Shown here: piece after piece, positions 35,219 through 44,534 of the stretch
Layout of the letters: the number at the start of each line of letters is the position of its first letter
Position numbering within the stretch: the stretch's first letter is position 1
DNA from: Holophagae bacterium
GTDB taxonomy: Bacteria > Acidobacteriota > Holophagae > Acanthopleuribacterales > Acanthopleuribacteraceae
Length of the DNA stretch: 64,000 nt
NCBI GenBank assembly: GCA_030429565.1
Contig: JAUIFE010000001.1
Location: 310,001-374,000 of the forward strand
Direction of reading: 5' to 3'
Translations under genes and position numbers: made by a program
Notes under the pieces: model-generated
Seen by the model: only the letters and a program-made list of their open reading frames with translations
Told to the model about the DNA's origin: nothing
Databases searched by the model: none

Positions 35219-36333
35219 GGCGTACCTCCGCTGACGGCGCTCGGCGTGGTCGCAGCCAATTGGCGCATCAGCTCGGGGACACGATGCGCCAACAAGGCCT
35301 GTTGCGGCCACTGAAACAAAATCTTCCAAAGCGACCGTTCTTCGGCGACCTTGCTCCAGTGTTCGATCATCAGCTTCACGCTGAAATGGGCGAAAACCTG
35401 AATGTGCAATACCAAAATGCGCACGATCCCCAACCGGTAAAGGTCCCAAACCTGTGCGAGCGAGATGTCGGTCACGCCGTGTTCGCACAGCAAGGCGTGG
35501 TAACGGGCCACCAGCCGCGCCTCATGGGTTTTGCGTTCTTCAGGCAGTAAGCCGGTCACAATCAGACGTGCCAGATCGACGGGACCGGAATCCAAGCCGA
35601 CGCTCTGCCAATCGATGACCCGGAACGGATCGTTTTCAGCGGTGGGGTAAAGCAGTTGTTGCCGATGAAACGAACCGTGACACAAGGTCAGTGGCCGTTC
35701 GCGGCCGTAAGCGGCGATTTGTTGATGATGTTGCAACCAGAGTTCCAAAACCTCGATCACGGTCAGGCCCACATTGTCGCGGTGTTCGCGCGGGATTTTG
35801 GCAAGCGCCTTGGTCACGTCGGCGAGGTACAAATCAGGGCGATCGTATTCACAGGGAATGCCGGCGGGAATCTCGCGACTGCGCCACCAACGGGCGTGGA
35901 ATGGGGCCAAATGTTCGACGGCAAGGTCGACTTCCGCCACGGTGCCGTGAAACAGGTCCGGTTGCCGGGCGTTCTCAATGAATTCCAGTAACAACACACA
36001 GGCGTTTTCGTCGGGGTTGTATTCGGCAGCGTAACAATGGGGTACGGGAATCCCGGCGCGACTGCCGAAATGGCGATAAAACAAGACTTCCCGCTCAAAC
36101 ACGTTTTGGATTTGCAGCGCCTTTTTAACGTACTGCTCGCCGGCGGAAAACTTGGCGACCACCTTGGCGGGACGGTTGGTGGCGGCGGCATAGGTCAGGG
36201 TCAGCAGGTAAACCACGGAGGTCCGTCCCTGCTCGGCCAACTTTTCGGCCTGGAACGCGGTAATCGGGACATCGTCGGCCAAAACTTGGTTGAGCCAGGC
36301 AACCGTCACCGCGTCAATATGGGTGGGAAACAC
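35215..36333 (-). CDS. Aminoglycoside-phosphotransferase-fold protein with altered catalytic loop
   Basis: 372 aa, APH / ecdysteroid-kinase-like fold. The N-lobe has VVYLLTLTY and the ATP-binding Lys in AKVVAKFSAG; the hinge is CVLLLEFIENA. The Brenner box normally reads HGD....N; here it reads LCHGSFHRQQLLY, so the catalytic Asp is Ser221 and the metal-binding Asn is Gln. The second metal Asp is kept (RVIDWQ, Asp241). It is therefore probably inactive as a standard kinase, or it uses another mechanism. It lies between the beta-branching genes and the two CPT-like kinases, overlapping the latter by 4 bp. Possible roles: ligand-binding regulator of self-resistance, partner of the CPT pair, or a different transferase. 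Confidence 0.75.
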   Translation of the reverse strand: MFPTHIDAVTVAWLNQVLADDVPITAFQAEKLAEQGRTSVVYLLTLTYAAATNRPAKVVAKFSAGEQYVKKALQIQNVFEREVLFYRHFGSRAGIPVPHCYAAEYNPDENACVLLLEFIENARQPDLFHGTVAEVDLAVEHLAPFHARWWRSREIPAGIPCEYDRPDLYLADVTKALAKIPREHRDNVGLTVIEVLELWLQHHQQIAAYGRERPLTLCHGSFHRQQLLYPTAENDPFRVIDWQSVGLDSGPVDLARLIVTGLLPEERKTHEARLVARYHALLCEHGVTDISLAQVWDLYRLGIVRILVLHIQVFAHFSVKLMIEHWSKVAEERSLWKILFQWPQQALLAHRVPELMRQLAATTPSAVSGGTP

Positions 36334-36353
36334 ATCTTCCTCCGGGCCGTAAA

Positions 36354-37097
36354 CTAACGGCCAAACAACGCCAGGATCTTTTCTTTAACCTCATCCTGAT
36401 GGAAGGTCCGCTCATGCATGGCAACTTCGGCCTGGATGAACTCGGGCAGGCGGCGGCGTTGCTCGGCCACCAAATGATCTTTGAGGGTGACCAGCGACAC
36501 GCGGGGTTTCTCGGCCAGTTGGCGGGCGGCCTTGAGGGCTTCAGGCAACACCTCGGCGCGGGGCAAAACCGAAAAAGGCACGCCGCGTTGCTTGAGTTCC
36601 TCACCGCGATAATTGCGCGCGGTCAGCAGCATTTCATGACCGAGGGCCGGCCCCAGTTTGAGCGGCACCATGTAGGTGGCGCCCATGCCGGGCGTGAACC
36701 CGTATTTCATGAAATTGGTGGTGTAGACGCTTTCCCGACTCAGAAACACCATGTCGGCAAACAGTCCAATGACAAAACCGCCGCCGATACCGTGCCCCTG
36801 CATGGCGGAAATAACGGGAATCCGACAATCCAAAGCCAAGCTGTACAAGCTGGTGGTGGCAAAGTTGCCCTCGCCTTGGTGGAGTCGCAGCAGGGCCGAC
36901 TGATCACCGCCGGTGGAGAAGTAGCTGTCAAAGCCGGTGAGCACAAGGACTTTGGCCTGTTCGTTGGTGGCGACGGCGTCAAAGGCCGCCAGCAAGGCCA
37001 GCGTCATCTCATCGGTAAAGGCATTTTTGTTGACGCGGTCCTGCATGGTCAGCACGAGAATACCGGGCACGACCTCGCTGAGATCAACGACCCCCAT
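36354..37097 (-). CDS. pksI: ECH2 enoyl-CoA hydratase-like decarboxylase of the HCS cassette (PksI-like)
   Basis: 247 aa crotonase-fold protein. It matches Bacillus PksI motif by motif: MQDRVNKNAFTDE, TGFDSYFSTGGDQ, LYSLALDCRIPVISAMQGHG, YTTNFMKYGFTPGMGATYMV, RGVPFSVLPRAEVLPEAL, AEKPRVSLVTLKDHLV and MHERTFHQDEVK. ECH2 decarboxylates the ACP-bound methylglutaconyl intermediate, giving the beta-methyl (or exomethylene) branch. It overlaps the PksH-like gene by 14 bp. The gene symbol is used by similarity, not to imply bacillaene. Confidence 0.93.
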   Translation of the reverse strand: MGVVDLSEVVPGILVLTMQDRVNKNAFTDEMTLALLAAFDAVATNEQAKVLVLTGFDSYFSTGGDQSALLRLHQGEGNFATTSLYSLALDCRIPVISAMQGHGIGGGFVIGLFADMVFLSRESVYTTNFMKYGFTPGMGATYMVPLKLGPALGHEMLLTARNYRGEELKQRGVPFSVLPRAEVLPEALKAARQLAEKPRVSLVTLKDHLVAEQRRRLPEFIQAEVAMHERTFHQDEVKEKILALFGR

Positions 37098-37884
37098 GAG
37101 AACCCTCCCACGGGAATTGACCGGTCTCGACGAAACGCGCGATTTTTTCGAGGTTCTCGGGATCGTTAAAGACGGCGCGGTTCCCGACCACGGCCTTGTC
37201 GCGCGCGGCGACGAGGTCGTTATCCAAAGAGGCCAAATAGGTTTTGTAGCGCTGGATGCCGGACTTGGACAAACGGCGCAGGCGCAACATGTGGCGCCGC
37301 AACAGGTCGGCGCTATTCTCGGCGTAGGCGTCGACCAGGCCCCAACGATGCGCCTCGGCGACGGAGACGGGCACGGTCATCAGGGTCATATAGTGGGCCT
37401 TCTGCTTGCCGATCTTGCGCAGCAGAAAGGGCAGCACGCAGGCCGGAAACAACCCAAACAGGAGTTCCGACAGACTAAAGGTGGCGCTTTCGTCGGCCAA
37501 GACGATATCGCAAGCGGCGACGAATCCGATCCCGCCGGCGTTGGCTTTGCCGCGCACATGGGCCACGGTGACATAAGGGCCCTCGGCCAAATCGCGCCAG
37601 AGATCGTAGAGATCTTCAGCGCTTTGGGTGCCGGTGTCGGCGGTCGGGTCGGCGCCGGCCTGGTGAATCGCCTTGAAGTCGGCACCAAAACAAAAAACCT
37701 CGGGCAAGCCTTCGAGGACCAGTACGCGAATCCCATCGCCGTGTTGGGCGAGGACCTGGCGGCACTCGGCCACCAGTTGGTCGTTGATGGTGTTGTTCGC
37801 TTCAGGCCGGTAGAACTGGAGCGTGGCCAAGCCGTGGTTTTCGCGAAAGCGGATGGTTTGGTAGGCTTGGTTTACGACGCCCAT
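37084..37884 (-). CDS. pksH: ECH1 dehydratase of the HCS cassette (PksH-like)
   Basis: 266 aa crotonase-fold enzyme. Diagnostic stretches shared with PksH: FYRPEANNTIND, LEGLPEVFCFGADF, YDLWRDLAEGPYVTVAHVRG, NAGGIGFVAACDI, FSLSELLFGLFPACVLPFLL, KAHYMTLMT and FVETGQFPWE. ECH1 dehydrates the HMG-ACP made by the HMG-CoA-synthase-like enzyme. It lies between the synthase-like gene (13-bp overlap) and ECH2 (14-bp overlap), a tightly coupled arrangement seen in trans-AT clusters. Confidence 0.93.
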   Translation of the reverse strand: MGVVNQAYQTIRFRENHGLATLQFYRPEANNTINDQLVAECRQVLAQHGDGIRVLVLEGLPEVFCFGADFKAIHQAGADPTADTGTQSAEDLYDLWRDLAEGPYVTVAHVRGKANAGGIGFVAACDIVLADESATFSLSELLFGLFPACVLPFLLRKIGKQKAHYMTLMTVPVSVAEAHRWGLVDAYAENSADLLRRHMLRLRRLSKSGIQRYKTYLASLDNDLVAARDKAVVGNRAVFNDPENLEKIARFVETGQFPWEGSHGGR

Positions 37885-39143
37885 TCGTAGATCCGATGGT
37901 AGTTGCGAATTTCTTTGAGGTAGAGGTTGCCGGAGCCGTCGCGCACCTTGCGGGCACCGGGAATCAGGTCGGGATCCAAAACGACGCTGCTGGTCCCAAA
38001 CTTGACGGCGGCGCTGCCGCGCAAGAGGACTTCGTACTCGTCCATGTCTAGTTCATAGCGGTTATCCAAGTGGCGCCCCATCTCGAAGGGTTTGAGATGG
38101 TCGCGACTTTCCGGCGTCACCACCCCGCTGAAGAACTCGGAGCAGCAGCCGGAACCGTAGGAAAAACAGCCGATGCGCTGGGGCGAGGAAAGTTCGGCAT
38201 TGTCGATCGTGCCGGCCAGGGACAAGGCCGCCGTCGCCCCCATGATGTTGCCGACCCGTTGACAATAAGCCAGACCCGGCATGACACGCTGTTGGAAATC
38301 GGCTTCAATCTGCGCGGGCTTGGCCTTGACCATGGTGCGCATCATTTTGCGGTGCGCCCCTTTGACCATCCCGCCGAAAGGTGCGTGGAAGGCCAAGTAA
38401 CCGAAGGTTTTGGCGTAATCGACGTCGGCCACCCGTTTCTTGTATTCGAGGAAAGCATTTTCGCAGCAATCTAAATACGACAGCAGCGAAAGGTCGGCGT
38501 CACCGGCATCGCCGTCGGGCATCGGCCGGCAAGCGTCCATCACTTCGTAGGCGTAGTAACCGGAGGCACCGGGATCGACCCGGAACACGTAGGGTTGTTC
38601 GCTAATCAGCATGGCAACAGCGCCGGAGCCGCCGCTGGGTTCGGAGAAGGCCCAGTTTCCTTTGAGGGCGTCGGCTTCCTCGCTGTCAGGGTCGACGGCA
38701 AAACGCGACAGGTCGGTGGCAACCACCAAAGCGCGGGCGCCCGGCGAGGTCTGCGACAGGATGAAGTTAACGGCCATTTGCAAACCGGCCACGCCCGAGT
38801 AACAGGCGTTTTTGAGTTCCATCAAGCGGCAATTGCGGTTGAGGCCGAGGTAATCGTGCATGTAGGTGCTCAGCGATTTTCCGAAATCAAAGGCCGATTC
38901 GGTGCAGGTGATGAGCAGTTCGATGCGGTCTTTTTCAGCGTCGCTCATGCGGTCGAGGATGGGTTTGGCGGCGTTCACGCCCAAGGTCACGGGATCCTCA
39001 TAAGGAAGGGCGACGGATTTCTGCTTCATCAGCAGATTCTCAAAGCGGGTGGTATCCAGTTCCCGATGGGTGGCCAACTTTTTCACATCGAGAAAAGCGG
39101 TTCCACCAAAAATATTCATCGATTCAATGCCGGCAGGAATCAC
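37872..39143 (-). CDS. pksG: HMG-CoA synthase-like enzyme for polyketide beta-branching (PksG-like)
   Basis: 423 aa. The N-terminus (AGIESMNIFGGTAFLDV) and KQKSVALPYEDPVTLGVNAA are typical of PksG. The catalytic Cys is in ELKNACYSGVAGLQMAVNF, with Glu in TCTESAFDFGKS and the His in AFHAPFGGMVKGAH. It condenses acetyl (from the donor ACP) with the beta-keto group of an ACP-bound chain. The C-terminus FGTSSVVLDPDLIPG is as in the family. It overlaps the ABC transporter gene (ATGA). Confidence 0.94.
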   Translation of the reverse strand: MIPAGIESMNIFGGTAFLDVKKLATHRELDTTRFENLLMKQKSVALPYEDPVTLGVNAAKPILDRMSDAEKDRIELLITCTESAFDFGKSLSTYMHDYLGLNRNCRLMELKNACYSGVAGLQMAVNFILSQTSPGARALVVATDLSRFAVDPDSEEADALKGNWAFSEPSGGSGAVAMLISEQPYVFRVDPGASGYYAYEVMDACRPMPDGDAGDADLSLLSYLDCCENAFLEYKKRVADVDYAKTFGYLAFHAPFGGMVKGAHRKMMRTMVKAKPAQIEADFQQRVMPGLAYCQRVGNIMGATAALSLAGTIDNAELSSPQRIGCFSYGSGCCSEFFSGVVTPESRDHLKPFEMGRHLDNRYELDMDEYEVLLRGSAAVKFGTSSVVLDPDLIPGARKVRDGSGNLYLKEIRNYHRIYEWAS

Positions 39144-41290
39144 GGCAGCTCCTTGTTGTTTAGAATTTGAGGGGGGTTCGCCTCGCCCGCCGCCGGCTCA
39201 AAGTTTAGCTCCTCGCCGGTTTGTCGTCTCCAGAGGGCGGCGTAAGCCTTGTCCAAGGCCAACAGTTGTTCGTGGTTGCCTTGTTCCAACACCCGACCGT
39301 ATTCAATTAAGTGAATCGAATCGAGGTGTCGCACCGTCGACAGGCGGTGCGCAATCACAATGGTGGTGCGGTTCTTGGCAAGCTGGTCAATCGAATGTTG
39401 GATGGCGGCTTCGGTCTCGTTGTCGACGGCCGAGGTGGCCTCATCCAGAATTAAAATCGGCGGGTTCTTGAGGAAGACGCGGGCGATGGCGATCCGTTGC
39501 CGCTGGCCGCCGGACAACTTCTGTCCGCGTTCACCAACAACGGTGTCAAAACCCTCGGGCAACGCATGGATGAAACTCAGCGCTTCGGCCATTTCCGCGG
39601 CGGCGAGGACTTCGTCACGCGTGGCGTCCAAACGGCCGTAGCGAATGTTTTCGTATACGGTGCCGTGGAAGAGGAACACGTCTTGGCTGACCAAACCAAC
39701 GGCATTGCGCAAGGCGTTGACGTCCAATTCGCGAATGTCGCGCCCATCGAGTAGGATCAGGCCTTGGTTGATTTCGTAAAAACGCATGATCAAACGCGTT
39801 AGGGTCGATTTGCCGGACCCGGTGGTGCCCACCAAACCAACCGAAGAACGGGCGGGAATGTGCAGGTCGAAGTTCTCAAATAAGGGATCTTGGCCGGAGT
39901 AGCCGAAAGTGACGCCTTCGAAACGCACATCGCCGCGCACGCGCTTCAGCTCAAGGCCCTCATACCCGTTGAGGATTTGGGGTTGAACCGACAGCACCTC
40001 GGACAAGCGGTTCCCGGAGGCGACGGCGCTTTGGTAAAGGTCGTAAAGGTGATCCAGACCGCCCATCGCGCCCACCATTTTGGGCATCACAAAACTCTGC
40101 AGCATAAAGGTCGTCACTGAAAGTTGGCCGGCCAACATCAAGACACCGCCGTAAATAATCGGCAACCCGATACCGGCAACCATCGCGAACTTGGTGAGGT
40201 CGGCATAACGAATGGCTTCGGCGTAGGCGGTTTTGGTGCCGGCTCTGAGTTCCTCACTCAAGGCCTGCAGGCGCAGGTTCTCGTATTCTTCGCGTGAAAA
40301 GCTTTTGATGGTCGTCAAACCGGCAAGGCCGTCGGAAAGCTGCTTGCGTGTGGCCGCCTGTTTCAAGCCTTGGTCGCCATAGACCTCGGCAATCTTTTGG
40401 TGATAGCGACGATAAACCACGTAAATAATGGGCAGCGGGACCAGGGACAAAACGAAGGAAACGGGCGAGATGGCCAACAAGAAGGCACTACCGGCGGCGA
40501 AGGTGCCGACGCGATCGACGGTCGAATCGGGAAAATGGCTTAAAAACTCCCGCATTTTGACGGTGTCGTCCTGCAGCACGCTGAGAATTTGCCCGGTGCT
40601 CTGGTTATCCAGGTAAGCGGCATCCAGGTTTTGCACATGGGCAAAGGCTTTGACGCGCAGGGCATGTTCCACATCGGCGGCATATCGCTGCCAGGCGGTT
40701 TTGGCGTGGTACTCGGCCACCGTGTTGGCGATATTGGCACCCACAAAACCGACCGCAAGCAAGCCGACTTGGCCGCCGGGCGACAAACCGAGACCGGTCA
40801 ACAGCGGCAAACCACCGGAGACGGCGGCGGCCATGATTAAACCCAAGCTAAGCGGTGGCGTCAGCGCGGCAACGGTATTGAGCAAGGTCAACCCGGTCGC
40901 CTTCCAGCGCTGACGGGAATTGGTTTCCACGGAGCGAACGAGGCTGAAAATGTGTTCGTCGGCGCGATGGCCGGTGTCCGGTTCATCGAAGGGCGACGCC
41001 GTCGCTTGATTGGCATCTTCGCGTTGGCCCGCCCAGCGTTTGGCAAGGCCGGCAAGGATCTCCATTAAGAGATCGGCTCGGTTGCCGACGGTGCGATCGT
41101 CGAACACCAACAACACACGACCGGTCGCGGCGTTGGCGCGCACAGCCACAATGCCGTCGCGATGTTTGAGGTCCCATTCCAGTTGTTCGGCCAAAAAGGG
41201 TTTGCGCCTCAGGCCGGCGACATCCCAACGTTCGCGCCCTTTAATCGCCGAGCGAAGCCTGAGCTGCTGAACGGGTTTGTGTGTTTTCAT
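39140..41290 (-). CDS. ABC transporter, fused permease/ATPase, with HMA-like N-terminus
   Basis: 716 aa half-transporter, first gene of the leftward operon. The N-terminal 100 residues (WDVAGLRRKPFLAEQLEWDL, then GIVAVRANAATGRVLLVFD) resemble an HMA/ferredoxin-like fold without CXXC. Six membrane helices follow (for example GGLPLLTGLGLSPGGQVGLL and SAFLLAISPVSFVLSLVPL). The nucleotide-binding domain has Walker A GTTGSGKST, the signature LSGGQRQRI and Walker B ILILDEATSAVD. It would act as a homodimer exporter of the product, and is a candidate for self-resistance. Its start is separated by about 540 bp from the divergent AT-ER gene. Confidence 0.9.
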   Translation of the reverse strand: MKTHKPVQQLRLRSAIKGRERWDVAGLRRKPFLAEQLEWDLKHRDGIVAVRANAATGRVLLVFDDRTVGNRADLLMEILAGLAKRWAGQREDANQATASPFDEPDTGHRADEHIFSLVRSVETNSRQRWKATGLTLLNTVAALTPPLSLGLIMAAAVSGGLPLLTGLGLSPGGQVGLLAVGFVGANIANTVAEYHAKTAWQRYAADVEHALRVKAFAHVQNLDAAYLDNQSTGQILSVLQDDTVKMREFLSHFPDSTVDRVGTFAAGSAFLLAISPVSFVLSLVPLPIIYVVYRRYHQKIAEVYGDQGLKQAATRKQLSDGLAGLTTIKSFSREEYENLRLQALSEELRAGTKTAYAEAIRYADLTKFAMVAGIGLPIIYGGVLMLAGQLSVTTFMLQSFVMPKMVGAMGGLDHLYDLYQSAVASGNRLSEVLSVQPQILNGYEGLELKRVRGDVRFEGVTFGYSGQDPLFENFDLHIPARSSVGLVGTTGSGKSTLTRLIMRFYEINQGLILLDGRDIRELDVNALRNAVGLVSQDVFLFHGTVYENIRYGRLDATRDEVLAAAEMAEALSFIHALPEGFDTVVGERGQKLSGGQRQRIAIARVFLKNPPILILDEATSAVDNETEAAIQHSIDQLAKNRTTIVIAHRLSTVRHLDSIHLIEYGRVLEQGNHEQLLALDKAYAALWRRQTGEELNFEPAAGEANPPQILNNKELP

Positions 41291-41830
41291 CCGATATCCC
41301 CCGCACGGGTGATGGCAATCGATTAAGGACGGTAAACCAGAGAAACACGACAGGTTGCCGGCTCAGGACCGGCACTTCAGCGCGCGTACCGAGAAAAGAC
41401 GAAACTTCAAAGCGCCGCACATCGGTTTGGGGCCGGTCTCCCCGCTTGAGGTAGGCCGACAGAAGCGAAAAACTAACGGAGAAGCTAAACCAAAAAAGCG
41501 GCTATCCTTGCAGAAAAACGACAAATGCCGGAAGGACCGGCAAACACATCAGGTGGTTTTTTCAACGTTATTCGCTAGAATTGGCTCTGAGGAAGCCGCA
41601 TTTTATCACAACTAATTCTTCAAAAAGAAGGATTTTCCCACGGTTGAGCGCTGTGTTAAGATTGCGCCCTCAGCAAACAAGACCTATTTTTTCAAAATGA
41701 CCTTTTTGAAGGATAATTTCACAAAAGTCTGTATTTCCCTTTGTTCGCTGGGTCATTATCTCGCCCTTTTGCCGCGCTCCTTTATGGAAGGAGGGCCCCA
41801 CAAAGCGCGAGGCGTGCGGAGGACGGTGCC
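41291..41830. promoter_or_regulatory. Divergent promoter region of the biosynthetic cluster
   Basis: About 540 bp between the leftward exporter operon and the rightward PksE-like gene. No gene is supported; an upstream in-frame start at 41741 is not used. It must contain both promoters, which makes joint control likely, but I cannot name boxes or operators with confidence. Confidence 0.5.
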
Positions 41831-44215
41831 GTGAAAGTTGTTTTGTTTCCAGGTCAAGGTTCCCAACGCCAAGGAATGGGGGGCGATTTATTCGACACCT
41901 TCCCCAAATACACCGCCAAGGCCGACGACATTCTGGGTTATTCCATCCGCGGCTTATGCCTTGAAGATGCGAACAACCAACTGGGCCAAACCCAGTTTAC
42001 CCAACCCGCGGTGTACACGGTGAACTGCTTGAGTTATTTGGAAAAATACCGTTCAGAAGCCCCACCCGAGTACGTCTTGGGTCATAGCGTGGGCGAATAC
42101 AGCGCCTTGTTTGTGGCGGGCGTCGTCGATTTCGAAACCGGTCTGCGTTTGGTCCAAAAACGCGGCGCTCTCATGGCCGAAGCGCACGGCGGTGGGATGG
42201 CGGCGGTCATCGGTTTGGCGGAGGACAAGGTGGCGCGCATCCTCGAACACCCCGACTTGAGCCAACTGGCGATTGCCAATTACAACAGCCCCCAACAATT
42301 AGTGATCTCCGGGCCCAAGGACGAAATCGTCAAAGCGGAACCACTTTTTCTGGAGGGCGGCGCGAGCCATTACCGCATCCTCAACGTCAGCGGTGCCTTC
42401 CATACCCGCTACATGGCCGAGGCGGGCGAGCAATTTGCAGCCTTTGTGCGCGAGGTAAAGCTGAGCGAGCCGGTGCTGCCGCTGATCGCCAATGTCACGG
42501 CCCGGCCCTACCGCAAGGGCCAAACGATGCAACACATTATCGATCAAATCACCGCTCCGGTGAAATGGACGGAAAGCATCCGCTACCTGATGGCCAAAGG
42601 CGCGACGCACAAAGACCTTATGGAACTGGGCAACGGCAAAAACAGCGTGGTGAAAGCGCTGGCCATGCGTACCCTGCGCGGCGCCGACCCGCTGGACGCC
42701 GCCGTTTTGGCGGCCGAAGAACAGGATCAAAAGGCGCGGCAAGAAACGCAGCCCGAACCCCAACCAAACACGGCAACCGTGCCGCCAACCCCGCAAGCCA
42801 CACCCAAGCCGGCGACGGACGCTTGGCCGAGCCGGCCCAGTTTCAGCGCCGACGCCTTGGGCAACAACGCCTTTCGCGCTGAGTATCGGCTGCGATACGC
42901 CTACCTTGCCGGCGGCATGTACCACGGCATCGCGTCGGTCGAACTCGTCACCCGCATGACGCGCGCCGGCTTGTTGGCGTTTTACGGGACGGCGGGCCTT
43001 CCCGACGACCGCATCGCCCATGATTTGGAAGCCCTCAAAATCGCCTCGGGTGACCGCTATTACGGCGCCAACTTGGTGGCCGACCTCGATCAGCCGGAAC
43101 GCAACGAACGTTTGGTGGATCTGTTTTTACGCTGGGACGTACCCATCGTGGAAGCATCGGCTTTTATGCACATCACGCCGGCGTTGGTTCGCTACCGGGC
43201 GGCGGGCCTCACGCGTGACAGCGACGGTACGCCGCGGCGCGAACGGCGTATTTTTGCCAAGGTGACCCGACCGGAAACCGCGCTCGCCTTTTTGAAACCC
43301 GCCCCCGAACGCGTGGTCAACAACTTGGTCGCAGAAGGCGCCTTGACCGCCCAACAAGCCGCGCTTTTGGCAGAGGTCCCCATGGCCGACGCACTGATCG
43401 TGGCGGCTGATTCCGGTTGGCAAACCGAAGAAGGCATGCCTTATGCCGTTGTCCCCACCCTCATCCGCATGCGCGACGAGCAGGTCCACCAACAGGGCTA
43501 CGCCCAACCGATTTACATCGGCGCCGCCGGCGGAATCGGTACGGCCGAAGCCGCCGCCGCGTCCTTCATGCTCGGTTCCGACTTTATCCTGACCGGTTCG
43601 GTCAACCAATGCACGGTGGAAGCCGCCACCAGCGATCAGGCCAAGGACTTACTCCAAAATATGAACGTCCAAGATACGGACTACGCGCCCTCCGGCGACG
43701 CTTTTGAATTGGGCACCCGCATTCAGGTGCTCAAACGCGGCGTCTTTTTCCCGGCGAGGGCGCGCAAACTCCACGATTTGTACCGCCACTACAACGCGCT
43801 GGAGGAATTGGACGACAAAACCACCGATCAGCTTCAGAACCGTTACTTCAAACGCGACTTTGATACGGTGTTCCGCGAATTAAGCCAAACACTCAGCGAG
43901 GCGGATCGGACCAAGGCCGAACGCGACCCCAAATTTAAGATGGGGTTGGTGTTCCGTTGGTATTTTCGCTACAGCGCCGACTTGGCGTTAAACGGTTCCA
44001 CGGACAGCAAAGTGGACTACCAAATCCCCACGGGTCCGGCGCTGGGTGCCTTTAACCAATGGGTGAAGGGCTCGCCCCTGGAACCGTGGCGCAACCGTCA
44101 TGTGGACGCCGTCGCCGAAAAAATCATGACGGAAGCGGCGGCCCTTTTGAGCCGGCGTTTCGACGCCCTGGCCCCGAAAAACGAACAGCACCCCACGCCC
44201 GCCTTCGCGGTTTAA
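41831..44215 (+). CDS. pksE: Free-standing acyltransferase-enoylreductase for trans-AT PKS (PksE-like)
   Basis: About 794 aa. Residues 1-290 form a malonyl-CoA:ACP acyltransferase: LFPGQGSQRQGMG, active Ser86 in GHSVGEYSALF, and His in SGAFHTRYM. A Pro/Gln/Thr-rich linker near 305-340 leads to a PfaD/FabK-type FMN enoylreductase: RLRYAYLAGGMYHGIASVELV, GAAGGIGTAEAAAASFMLGSDFILTGSVNQCT and the C-terminal FNQWVKGSPLEPW. The AT loads malonyl units onto AT-less modules and the donor ACP; the ER reduces enoyl intermediates in trans. GTG 41831 is chosen because GGAGGA precedes it and VKVVLFPGQG is the normal start. Confidence 0.93.
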   Translation: MKVVLFPGQGSQRQGMGGDLFDTFPKYTAKADDILGYSIRGLCLEDANNQLGQTQFTQPAVYTVNCLSYLEKYRSEAPPEYVLGHSVGEYSALFVAGVVDFETGLRLVQKRGALMAEAHGGGMAAVIGLAEDKVARILEHPDLSQLAIANYNSPQQLVISGPKDEIVKAEPLFLEGGASHYRILNVSGAFHTRYMAEAGEQFAAFVREVKLSEPVLPLIANVTARPYRKGQTMQHIIDQITAPVKWTESIRYLMAKGATHKDLMELGNGKNSVVKALAMRTLRGADPLDAAVLAAEEQDQKARQETQPEPQPNTATVPPTPQATPKPATDAWPSRPSFSADALGNNAFRAEYRLRYAYLAGGMYHGIASVELVTRMTRAGLLAFYGTAGLPDDRIAHDLEALKIASGDRYYGANLVADLDQPERNERLVDLFLRWDVPIVEASAFMHITPALVRYRAAGLTRDSDGTPRRERRIFAKVTRPETALAFLKPAPERVVNNLVAEGALTAQQAALLAEVPMADALIVAADSGWQTEEGMPYAVVPTLIRMRDEQVHQQGYAQPIYIGAAGGIGTAEAAAASFMLGSDFILTGSVNQCTVEAATSDQAKDLLQNMNVQDTDYAPSGDAFELGTRIQVLKRGVFFPARARKLHDLYRHYNALEELDDKTTDQLQNRYFKRDFDTVFRELSQTLSEADRTKAERDPKFKMGLVFRWYFRYSADLALNGSTDSKVDYQIPTGPALGAFNQWVKGSPLEPWRNRHVDAVAEKIMTEAAALLSRRFDALAPKNEQHPTPAFAV

Positions 44216-44285
44216 GGCGTGAATCCATTGCGCGGGCGTCCGCTTTGCACGGCAGCCCCAACGATCAAAACCACAGGAGCCTCTC

Positions 44286-44534
44286 ATGAGCAGTGACGAT
44301 ATCTTGAAACTGATTGCCCAACACACCCGGGAAATCCTTCCCGAATTGGAAGATCACCCGTTCCAACGCTCGGATTCGCTGGGCGAACTGGGCGCCAATT
44401 CACTGGATCGATCCGAAATCCTGATGATGACGCTGGAAGCCCTCGACTTAAAGGTGCCCGCCGTCAAATTCCACGGACCCAAGAACATCGGCGAACTGGC
44501 GGACGCCATTCATGCACAGCGCGTTACGGTCTGA
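44286..44534 (+). CDS. acpK: Donor acyl carrier protein of the HCS cassette
   Basis: 82 aa. Four-helix ACP with the phosphopantetheine serine Ser39 in LGANSLDRSEI; the rest (EILPELEDHPFQRSDSLGEL, VKFHGPKNIGELADAI) is typical of the dedicated AcpK-type ACPs. It carries malonyl, then acetyl after decarboxylation by the partner KS, which is handed to the PksG-like enzyme. It overlaps the KS gene by 23 bp. AGGAG lies before the ATG. Confidence 0.92.
   Translation: MSSDDILKLIAQHTREILPELEDHPFQRSDSLGELGANSLDRSEILMMTLEALDLKVPAVKFHGPKNIGELADAIHAQRVTV

Noticed and set aside
35219..35488. Longer N-terminus for the second CPT-like kinase
   Set aside because: This part lies wholly within the APH-fold gene; GTG 35218 with GGAGG and the GTGA overlap gives a protein matching its paralogue in length.
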